Positions 52,993-64,000 of a stretch of DNA of 64,000 bases are shown here, piece by piece. Source of the DNA: Strigamia acuminata (taxonomy: Eukaryota > Arthropoda > Chilopoda > Geophilomorpha > Linotaeniidae). The stretch covers positions 12,714,186 to 12,778,185 of the forward strand of contig OX442317.1 in assembly GCA_949358305.1 (NCBI GenBank), in the 5' to 3' direction. Numbering within the stretch: the stretch's first letter is position 1; each line of letters begins with the position of its first letter. Under the pieces are notes generated by a model that saw only the letters and a list, made by a program, of their open reading frames with translations, was not told the DNA's origin and searched no databases. The position numbers and the translations under genes are program-made.

Positions 52993-55900
52993 TTAGCACA
53001 AACACCACAAGACCAATGTTTCTGAATGTTCTGAAATAGTGTTTAAACCTTAGTAGAAAGCTTCAATGTAAGTTTTAGCAACATCCAAGCAATAATTTGA
53101 AAGAATAAACTTTTGATCTCATTTGACGTCACAGTTGACTTAGCACAAACACCACAAGACCAATGTGTCTGAATGTTCTGAAATAGTGTTTAAACCTTAG
53201 TAGAAGGCTTCAATGTAAGTTTTAGCAACATCCAAGCAATGATTTTGGAGAATAGACTTTTGATCTCATCACAGTTGACTTAGCACAAACATCACAAGAC
53301 CAATGTCTCTGAATGTTCTGAAATAGTGTTTAAACCTTAGTAGAAGGATTTAATGTAAGTTTTAGCAACATCCAAGCAATGATTTGAAAGAATAAACTTT
53401 TGATCTCATTTGACATCACAGTTGACTTAGCACAAACATCACAAGACCAATGTCTCTGAATGTTCTGAAATAGTGTTTAAACCTTAGTAGAAGGCTTCAA
53501 TGTAAGTGTTAGCAACATCCAAGCAATAATTTGAAAGAATAAATTTTTGATCTCATTTGACATCACAGTTGACTTAGCACAAACATCACAAGACCAATGT
53601 CTCTGAATGTTCTGAAATAGTGTTTAAACCTTAGTAGAAGGCTTCAATGTAAGTTTTAGCAACATCCAAGCAATGATTTGGGAGAATAGACTTTTGATCT
53701 CATCACAGTTGACTTAGCACCAACATCACAAGACCAATGTCTCTGAATGTTTTGAAATAGTGTTTAAACCTTAGTAGAAAGCTTTAATATAAGTTTTAGC
53801 AACATCCAAGCAATGATTTGGGAGAATAGACTTTTGATCTCATCACAGTTGACTTAGCACAAACATCACAAGACTAATGTCTCTGAATGTTTTGAAATAG
53901 TGTTTAAACCTTAGTAGAAAGCTTTAATGTAAGTTTTAGCAACATCCAAGAAATGATTTGGGAAAATAGACTTTTGATCTCATCACAGTTGACTTAGCAC
54001 AAACACCACAAGACCAATGTCTCTAAATGTTCTGAAATAGTGTTTAAACCTTAGTAGACGGCTTCAATGTAAGTTTTAGCAACATCTAAGCAATGATTTG
54101 GGAGAATAGACTTTTGATCTCATCACAGTTGACTTAGCACAAACATCACAAGACCAATGTCTCTGAATGTTTTGAAATAGTGTTTAAACCTTAGTAGAAA
54201 GCTTTAATGTAAGTTTTAGCAACATCCAAGCAATGATTTGGGAGAATAGACTTTTGATCTCATCACAGTTGACTTAGCACAAACATCACAAGACCAATGT
54301 CTCTGAATGTTTTGAAATAGTGTTTAAACCTTAGTAGAAAGCTTTAATGTAAGTTTTAGCAACATCCAAGCAATGATTTGGGAGAATAGACTTTTGATCT
54401 CATCACAGTTGACTTAGCACAAACATCACAAGACCAATGTCTCTGAATGTTCTGAAATAGTGTTTAAACCTTAGTAGAAAGCTTTAATGTAAGTTTTAGC
54501 AACATCCAAGAAATGATTTGGGAAAATAGACTTTTGATCTCATCACAGTTGACTTAGCACAAACACCACAAGACCAATGTCTCTGAATGTTCTGAAATAG
54601 TGTTTAAACCTTAGCAGAAGGCTTCAATGTTAGTTTTAGCAACATCCAAGCAATAATTTGAAAGAATAAACTTTTGATCTCATTTGACATCACAGTTGAC
54701 TTAGCACAAACACCACAAACCAATGTCTCTGAATGTTCTGAAATAGTGTTTAAACCTTAGTAGAAGGCTTCAATGTAAGTTTTAGCAACATCCAAGCAAT
54801 GATTTGGGAGAATAGACTTTTGATCTCATCACAGTTGACTTAGCACAAACACCACAAGACCAATGTCTCTGAATGTTTAGAAATAGTATTTAAACCTTAG
54901 TAGAAGGCTTCAATGTAAGTGTTAGCAACATCCAAGCAATAATGTGAAAGAATAAACTTTTGATCTCATTTGACATCACAGTTGACTTAGCACAAACACC
55001 ACAAACCAATGTCTCTGAATGTTCTGAAATAGTGTTTAAACCTTAGTAGAAGGCTTCAATGTAAGTTTTAGCAACATCCAAGCAATGATTTGGGAGAATA
55101 GACTTTTGATCTCATCACAGTTGACTTAGCACAAACATCACAAGACCAATGTCTCTGAATGTTTTGAAATAGTGTTTAAACCTTAGTAGACGGCTTCAAT
55201 GTAAGTTTTAGCAACATCTAAGCAATGATTTGGGAGAATAGACTTTTGATCTCATCACAGTTGACTTAGCACAAACACCACAAGACCAATGTCTCTGAAT
55301 GTTCTGAAATAGTGTTTAAACTTTAGTAGAAAGCTTTAATGTAAGTTTTAGCAACATCCAAGCAATGATTTGAAAGAATAAACTTTTGATCTCATTTGAC
55401 ATCACAGTTGACTTAGCACAAACATCACAAGACCAATGTCTCTGAATGTTCTGAAATAGTGTTTAAACCTTAGTAGAAGGCTTCAATGTAAGTTTTAGCA
55501 ACATCCAAGCAATGATTTGGAAGAATAAACTTTTGATCCCATTTGACATCACAGTTGACTTAGCACAAACATCACAAGACCAATGTTTCTGAATGTTCTG
55601 AAATAGTGTTTAAACCTTAGTAGAAAGCTTCAATGTAAGTTTTAGCAACATCCAAGCAATAATTTGAAAGAATAAACTTTTGATCTCATTTGACGTCACA
55701 GTTGACTTAGCACAAACACCACAAGACCAATGTGTCTGAATGTTCTGAAATAGTGTTTAAACCTTAGTAGAAGGCTTCAATGTAAGTTTTAGCAACATCC
55801 AAGCAATGATTTTGGAGAATAGACTTTTGATCTCATCACAGTTGACTTAGCACAAACATCACAAGACCAATGTCTCTGAATGTTCTGAAATAGTGTTTAA

Positions 55901-58900
55901 ACCTTAGTAGAAAGCTTCAATGTAAGTTTTAGCAACATCCAAGCAATAATTTGAAAGAATAAACTTTTGATCTCATTTGACGTCACAGTTGACTTAGCAC
56001 AAACACCACAAGACCAATGTCTCTGAATGTTTAGAAATAGTGTTTAAACCTTAGTAGAAGGCTTCAATGTAAGTGTTAGCAACATCCAAGCAGTAATTTG
56101 AAAGAATAAACTTTTGATCTCATTTGACATCACAGTTGACTTAGCACAAACATCACAAGACCAATGTCTCTGAATGTTCTGAAATAGTGTTTAAACCTTA
56201 GTAGAAGGCTTCAATGTAAGTTTTAGCAACATCCAAACAATGATTTGGAAGAATAAACTTTTGATCCCATTTGACATCACAGTTGACTTAGCACAAACAC
56301 CACAAACCAATGTCTCTGAATGTTCTGAAATAGTGTTTAAACCTTAGTAGAAGGCTTCAATGTAAGTTTTAGCAACATCCAAGCAATGATTTGGGAGAAT
56401 AGACTTTTGATCTCATCACAGTTGACTTAGCACAAACATCACAAGACCAATGTCTCTAAATGTTTTGAAATAGTGTTTAAACCTTAGTAGAAAGCTTTAA
56501 TGTAAGTTTTAGCAACATCCAAGCAATGATTTGGGAGAATAGACTTTTGATCTCATCACAGTTGACTTAGCACAAACATCACAAGACCAATGTCTCTGAA
56601 TGTTTTGAAATAGTGTTTAAACCTTAGTAGAAAGCTTTAATGTAAGTTTTAGCAACATCCAAGAAATGATTTGGGAAAATAGACTTTTGATCTCATCACA
56701 GTTGACTTAGCACAAACACCACAAGACCAATGTCTCTAAATGTTCTGAAATAGTGTTTAAACCTTAGTAGACGGCTTCAATGTAAGTTTTAGCAACATCT
56801 AAGCAATGATTTGGGAGAATAGACTTTTGATCTCATCACAGTTGACTTAGCACAAACACCACAAGACCAATGTCTCTGAATGTTCTGAAATAGTGTTTAA
56901 ACTTTAGTAGAAAGCTTTAATGTAAGTTTTAGCAACATCCAAGCAATGATTTGAAAGAATAAACTTTTGATCTCATTTGACATCACAGTTGACTTAGCAC
57001 AAACATCACAAGACCAATGTCTCTGAATGTTCTGAAATAGAATTTAAACCTTAGTAGAAGGCTTCAATGTAAGTTTTAGCAACATCCAAGCAATGATTTG
57101 GGAGAATAGACTTTTGATCTCATCACAGTTGACTTAGCACAAACATCACAAGACCAATGTTTCTGAATGTTCTGAAATAGTGTTTAAATCTTAGTAGAAA
57201 GCTTCAATGTAAGTTTTAGCAACATCTAAGCAATAATTTGAAAGAATAAACTTTTGATCTCATTTGACGTCACAGTTGACTTAGCACAAACACCACAAGA
57301 CCAATGTGTCTGAATGTTCTGAAATAGTGTTTAAACCTTAGTAGAAGGCTTCAATGTAAGTTTTAGCAACATCCAAGCAATGATTTTGGAGAATGGACTT
57401 TTGATCTCATCACAGTTGACTTAGCACAAACATCACAAGACCAATGTCTCTGAATGTTTTGAAATAGTGTTTAAACCTTAGTAGAAAGCTTTAATGTAAG
57501 TTTTAGCAACATCCAAGCAATAATTTGGGAGAATAGACTTTTGATCTCATCACAGTTGACTTAGCACAAACATCACAAGACCAATGTCTCTGAATGTTTT
57601 GAAATAGTGTTTAAACCTTAGTAGAAAGCTTTAATGTAAGTTTTAGCAACATCCAAGCAATGATTTGGGAGAATAGACTTTTGATCTCATCACAGTTGAC
57701 TTAGCACAAACATCACAAGACCAATGTCTCTGAATGTTCTGAAATAGTGTTTAAACCTTAGTAGAAAGCTTTAATGTAAGTTTTAGCAACAACCAAGAAA
57801 TGATTTGGGAAAATAGACTTTTGATCTCATCACAGTTGACTTAGCACAAACACCACAAGACCAATGTCTCTGAATGTTCTGAAATAGTGTTTAAACTTTA
57901 GTAGAAAGCTTTAATGTAAGTTTTAGCAACATCCAAGCAATGATTTGAAAGAATAAACTTTTGATCCCATTTGACATCACAGTTGACTTAGCACAAACAT
58001 CACAAGACCAATGTTTCTGAATGTTCTGAAATAGTGTTTAAACCTTAGTAGAAAGCTTCAATGTAAGTTTTAGCAACATCCAAGCAATAATTTGAAAGAA
58101 TAAACTTTTGATCTCATTTGACGTCACAGTTGACTTAGCACAAACACCACAAGACCAATGTCTCTGAATGTTTAGAAATAGTGTTTAAACCTTAGTAGAA
58201 GGCTTCAATGTAAGTGTTAGCAACATCCAAGCAATAATTTGAAAGAATAAACTTTTGATCTCATTTGACATCACAGTTGACTTAGCACAAACACCACAAA
58301 CCAATGTCTCTGAATGTTCTGAAATAGTGTTTAAACCTTAGTAGAAGGCTTCAATGTAAGTTTTAGCAACATCCAAGCAATGATTTGGGAGAATAGACTT
58401 TTGATCTCATCACAGTTGACTTAGCACAAACACCACAAGACCAATGTCTCTGAATGTTTAGAAATAGTGTTTAAACCTTAGTAGAAGGCTTCAATGTAAG
58501 TGTTAGCAACATCCAAGCAATAATTTGAAAGAATAAACTTTTGATCTCATTTGACATCACAGTTGACTTAGCACAAACACCACAAACCAATGTCTCTGAA
58601 TGTTCTGAAATAGTGTTTAAACCTTAGTAGAAGGCTTCAATGTAAGTTTTAGCAACATCCAAGCAATGATTTAGGAGAATAGACTTTTGATCTCATCACA
58701 GTTGACTTAGCACAAACATCACAAGACCAATGTCTCTGAATGTTTTGAAATAGTGTTTAAACCTTAGTAAAAAGCTTTAATGTAAGTTTTAGCAACATCC
58801 AAGCAATGATTTGGGAGAATAGACTTTTGATCTCATCACAGTTGACTTAGCACAAACACCACAAGACCAATGTCTCTAAATGTTCTGAAATAGTGTTTAA

Positions 58901-61900
58901 ACCTTAGTAGACGGCTTCAATGTAAGTTTTAGCAACATCCAAGCAATGATTTGGGAGAATAGACTTTTGATCTCATCACAGTTGACTTAGCACAAACACC
59001 ACAAGACCAATGTCTCTGAATGTTCTGAAATAGTGTTTAAACCTTAGTAGAAGGCTTCAATGTAAGTTTTAGCAACATCCAAGCAATGATTTGGAAGAAT
59101 AAACTTTTGATCACATTTGACATCACAGTTGACTTAGCACAAACATCACAAGACCAATGTTTCTGAATGTTCTGAAATAGTGTTTAAACCTTAGTAGAAA
59201 GCTTCAATGTAAGTTTTAGCAACATCCAAGCAATAATTTGAAAGAATAAACTTTTGATCTCATTTGACGTCACAGTTGACTTAGCACAAACACCACAAGA
59301 CCAATGTCTCTGAATGTTTAGAAATAGTGTTTAAACCTTAGTAGAAGGCTTCAATGTAAGTGTTAGCAACATCCAAGCAATAATTTGAAAGAATAAACTT
59401 TTGATCTCATTTGACATCACAGTTGACTTAGCACAAACACCACAAACCAATGTCTCTGAATGTTCTGAAATAGTGTTTAAACCTTAGTAGAAGGCTTCAA
59501 TGTAAGTTTTAGCAACATCCAAGCAATGATTTGGGAGAATAGACTTTTGATCTCATCACAGTTGACTTAGCACAAACACCACAAGACCAATGTCTCTGAA
59601 TGTTTAGAAATAGTGTTTAAACCTTAGTAGAAGGCTTCAATGTAAGTGTTAGCAACATCCAAGCAATAATTTGAAAGAATAAACTTTTGATCTCATTTGA
59701 CATCACAGTTGACTTAGCACAAACACCACAAACCAATGTCTCTGAATGTTCTGAAATAGTGTTTAAACCTTAGTAGAAGGCTTCAATGTAAGTTTTAGCA
59801 ACATCCAAGCAATGATTTAGGAGAATAGACTTTTGATCTCATCACAGTTGACTTAGCACAAACATCACAAGACCAATGTCTCTGAATGTTTTGAAATAGT
59901 GTTTAAACCTTAGTAAAAAGCTTTAATGTAAGTTTTAGCAACATCCAAGCAATGATTTGGGAGAATAGACTTTTGATCTCATCACAGTTGACTTAGCACA
60001 AACACCACAAGACCAATGTCTCTAAATGTTCTGAAATAGTGTTTAAACCTTAGTAGACGGCTTCAATGTAAGTTTTAGCAACATCCAAGCAATGATTTGG
60101 GAGAATAGACTTTTGATCTCATCACAGTTGACTTAGCACAAACACCACAAGACCAATGTCTCTGAATGTTCTGAAATAGTGTTTAAACCTTAGTAGAAGG
60201 CTTCAATGTAAGTTTTAGCAACATCCAAGCAATGATTTGGGAGAATAGACTTTTGATCTCATCACAGTTGACTTAGCACAAACACCACAAGACCAATGTG
60301 TCTGAATGTTCTGAAATAGTGTTTAAACCTTAGTAGAAGGCTTCAATGTAAGTTTTAGCAACATTTAAGCAATGATTTTGGAGAATAGACTTTTGATCTC
60401 ATCACAGTTGACTTAGCACAAACATCACAAGACCAATGTCTCTGAATGTTCTGAAATAGTGTTTAAACTTTAGTAGAAAGCTTTAATGTAAGTTTTAGCA
60501 ACATCCAAGCAATGATTTGAAAGAATAAACTTTTGATCTCATTTGACATCACAGTTGACTTAGCACAAACATCACAAGACCAATGTCTCTGAATGTTCTG
60601 AAATAGTGTTTAAACCTTAGTAGAAGGCTTCAATGTAAGTTTTAGCAACATCCAAGCAATGATTTGGGAGAATAGACTTTTGATCTCATCACAGTTGACT
60701 TAGCACAAACATCACAAGACCAATGTTTCTGAATGTTCTGAAATAGTGTTTAAATCTTAGTAGAAAGCTTCAATGTAAGTTTTAGCAACATCTAAGCAAT
60801 AATTTGAAAGAATAAACTTTTGATCTCATTTGACGTCACAGTTGACTTAGCACAAACACCACAAGACCAATGTGTCTGAATGTTCTGAAATAGTGTTTAA
60901 ACCTTAGTAGAAGGCTTCAATGTAAGTTTTAGCAACATCCAAGCAATGATTTGGGAGAATAGACTTTTGATCTCATCACAGTTGACTTAGCACAAACACC
61001 ACAAGACCAATGTGTCTGAATGTTCTGAAATAGTGTTTAAACCTTAGTAGAAGGCTTCAATGTAAGTTTTAGCAACATTTAAGCAATGATTTTGGAGAAT
61101 AGACTTTTGATCTCATCACAGTTGACTTAGCACAAACATCACAAGACCAATGTCTCTGAATGTTCTGAAATAGTGTTTAAACTTTAGTAGAAAGCTTTAA
61201 TGTAAGTTTTAGCAACATCCAAGCAATGATTTGAAAGAATAAACTTTTGATCTCATTTGACATCACAGTTGACTTAGCACAAACATCACAAGACCAATGT
61301 CTCTGAATGTTCTGAAATAGTGTTTAAACCTTAGTAGAAGGCTTCAATGTAAGTTTTAGCAACATCCAAGCAATGATTTGGAAGAATAAACTTTTGATCC
61401 CATTTGACATCACAGTTGACTTAGCACAAACATCACAAGACCAATGTTTCTGAATGTTCTGAAATAGTGTTTAAACCTTAGTAGAAGGCTTCAATGTAAG
61501 TTTTAGCAACATCCAAGCAATGATTTAGGAGAATAGACTTTTGATCTCATCACAGTTGACTTAGCACAAACATCACAAGACCAATGTCTCTGAATGTTTT
61601 GAAATAGTGTTTAAACCTTAGTAAAAAGCTTTAATGTAAGTTTTAGCAACATCCAAGCAATGATTTGGGAGAATAGACTTTTGATCTCATCACAGTTGAC
61701 TTAGCACAAACACCACAAGACCAATGTCTCTAAATGTTCTGAAATAGTGTTTAAACCTTAGTAGACGGCTTCAATGTAAGTTTTAGCAACATCCAAGCAA
61801 TGATTTGGGAGAATAGACTTTTGATCTCATCACAGTTGACTTAGCACAAACACCACAAGACCAATGTCTCTGAATGTTCTGAAATAGTGTTTAAACCTTA

Positions 61901-64000
61901 GTAGAAGGCTTCAATGTAAGTTTTAGCAACATCCAAGCAATGATTTGGGAGAATAGACTTTTGATCTCATCACAGTTGACTTAGCACAAACACCACAAGA
62001 CCAATGTGTCTGAATGTTCTGAAATAGTGTTTAAACCTTAGTAGAAGGCTTCAATGTAAGTTTTAGCAACATTTAAGCAATGATTTTGGAGAATAGACTT
62101 TTGATCTCATCACAGTTGACTTAGCACAAACATCACAAGACCAATGTCTCTGAATGTTCTGAAATAGTGTTTAAACCTTAGTAGAAAGCTTCAATGTAAG
62201 TTTTAGCAACATCCAAGCAATAATTTGAAAGAATAAACTTTTGATCTCATTTGACGTCACAGTTGACTTAGCACAAACACCACAAGACCAATGTCTCTGA
62301 ATGTTTAGAAATAGTGTTTAAACCTTAGTAGAAGGCTTCAATGTAAGTGTTAGCAACATCCAAGCAGTAATTTGAAAGAATAAACTTTTGATCTCATTTG
62401 ACATCACAGTTGACTTAGCACAAACATCACAAGACCAATGTCTCTGAATGTTCTGAAATAGTGTTTAAACCTTAGTAGAAGGCTTCAATGTAAGTTTTAG
62501 CAACATCCAAACAATGATTTGGAAGAATAAACTTTTGATCCCATTTGACATCACAGTTGACTTAGCACAAACACCACAAACCAATGTCTCTGAATGTTCT
62601 GAAATAGTGTTTAAACCTTAGTAGAAAGCTTCAATGTAAGTTTTAGCAACATCCAAGCAATAATTTGAAAGAATAAACTTTTGATCTCATTTGACGTCAC
62701 AGTTGACTTAGCACAAACACCACAAGACCAATGTCTCTGAATGTTTTGAAATAGTGTTTAAACCTTAGTAGAAAGCTTTAATGTAAGTTTTAGCAACATC
62801 CAAGCAATGATTTGGGAGAATAGACTTTTGATCTCATCACAGTTGACTTAGCACAAACATCACAAGACCAATGTCTCTGAATGTTCTGAAATAGTGTTTA
62901 AACCTTAGTAGAAAGCTTTAATGTAAGTTTTAGCAACATCCAAGAAATGATTTGGGAAAATAGACTTTTGATCTCATCACAGTTGACTTAGCACAAACAC
63001 CACAAGACCAATGTCTCTGAATGTTCTGAAATAGTGTTTAAACCTTAGTAGAAGGCTTCAATGTTAGTTTTAGCAACATCCAAGCAATAATTTGAAAGAA
63101 TAAACTTTTGATCTCATTTGACATCACAGTTGACTTAGCACAAACACCACAAACCAATGTCTCTGAATGTTCTGAAATAGTGTTTAAACCTTAGTAGAAG
63201 GCTTCAATGTAAGTTTTAGCAACATCCAAGCAATGATTTGGGAGAATAGACTTTTGATCTCATCACAGTTGACTTAGCACAAACACCACAAGACCAATGT
63301 CTCTGAATGTTTAGAAATAGTATTTAAACCTTAGTAGAAGGCTTCAATGTAAGTGTTAGCAACATCCAAGCAATAATGTGAAAGAATAAACTTTTGATCT
63401 CATTTGACATCACAGTTGACTTAGCACAAACACCACAAACCAATGTCTCTGAATGTTCTGAAATAGTGTTTAAACCTTAGTAGAAGGCTTCAATGTAAGT
63501 TTTAGCAACATCCAAGCAATGATTTGGGAGAATAGACTTTTGATCTCATCACAGTTGACTTAGCACAAACATCACAAGACCAATGTCTCTGAATGTTTTG
63601 AAATAGTGTTTAAACCTTAGTAGACGGCTTCAATGTAAGTTTTAGCAACATCTAAGCAATGATTTGGGAGAATAGACTTTTGATCTCATCACAGTTGACT
63701 TAGCACAAACACCACAAGACCAATGTCTCTGAATGTTCTGAAATAGTGTTTAAACTTTAGTAGAAAGCTTTAATGTAAGTTTTAGCAACATCCAAGCAAT
63801 GATTTGAAAGAATAAACTTTTGATCTCATTTGACATCACAGTTGACTTAGCACAAACATCACAAGACCAATGTCTCTGAATGTTCTGAAATAGTGTTTAA
63901 ACCTTAGTAGAAGGCTTCAATGTAAGTTTTAGCAACATCCAAGCAATGATTTGGAAGAATAAACTTTTGATCCCATTTGACATCACAGTTGACTTAGCAC

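Larger units (their letters stand above)
47169..64000 (-). repeat. Satellite array, reverse orientation (~16.8 kb, continues past the window)
   Basis: Continuation of the array at 13033-29070 in the same orientation and phase, about 117 monomers of the 140- and 147-bp classes. It leaves the window within a monomer. No gene or RNA gene is seen. Local higher-order repeats include the 2270-bp pair at 48810/51080 and a ~1.15-kb pair near 58150 and 59297. Confidence 0.97.

Noticed and set aside
47169-64000. Centromere identity of the array
   Set aside because: Satellite and young retrotransposons are compatible with a centromere or pericentromere, but no CENP-B box or other specific evidence is visible.

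Overview
The window is metazoan, most likely invertebrate, repeat DNA with no host gene. The evidence is two full-length BEL/Pao LTR retrotransposons (a lineage known only from animals) inside long arrays of an AT-rich satellite with ~140/147-bp monomers. Nothing bacterial is present: no operons, tRNA or rRNA, and the apparent regulatory signals are eukaryotic (CCAAT box, initiator, AATAAA, splice sites). The species cannot be named from this sequence.

Layout: 1-3694 satellite, forward orientation; 3695-13032 BEL copy 1 (plus strand; LTRs 3695-5263 and 11464-13032; intact 1744-codon gag-pol 6176-11410); 13033-29070 satellite in the opposite orientation, with higher-order repeats; 29071-37702 an 8.6-kb LTR element on the minus strand that has no gag-pol (LTRs 29071-30649 and 36124-37702); 37703-37834 less than one satellite monomer; 37835-47168 BEL copy 2 (plus strand; LTRs 37835-39401 and 45602-47168; intact gag-pol 40314-45548); 47169-64000 satellite again in reverse orientation. 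BEL copy 2 and the non-coding element each have a perfect 4-bp target duplication, and removing them restores continuous satellite. BEL copy 1 has no target duplication and sits exactly where satellite polarity flips.

Working model: the BEL copies are young (I see one base difference between the two LTRs of each) and encode gag, protease, reverse transcriptase, RNase H and integrase in one polyprotein. The non-coding element looks like their large non-autonomous partner (LARD-like). It shares the LTR start TGTTGC, a tRNA-His-like primer site 13-15 nt inside the 5' LTR, a 4-bp target duplication, a U5 GTGAGT, a 20-bp YY1-like motif, and an odd internal 3' end made of a pyrimidine tract plus GCCGGCA where a polypurine tract is expected. 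The least expected features are this shared 3' end, a leader ORF running from U5 through the primer site with a codon-aligned hypervariable block, and a possible leader intron ending 27 nt before the gag-pol ATG.
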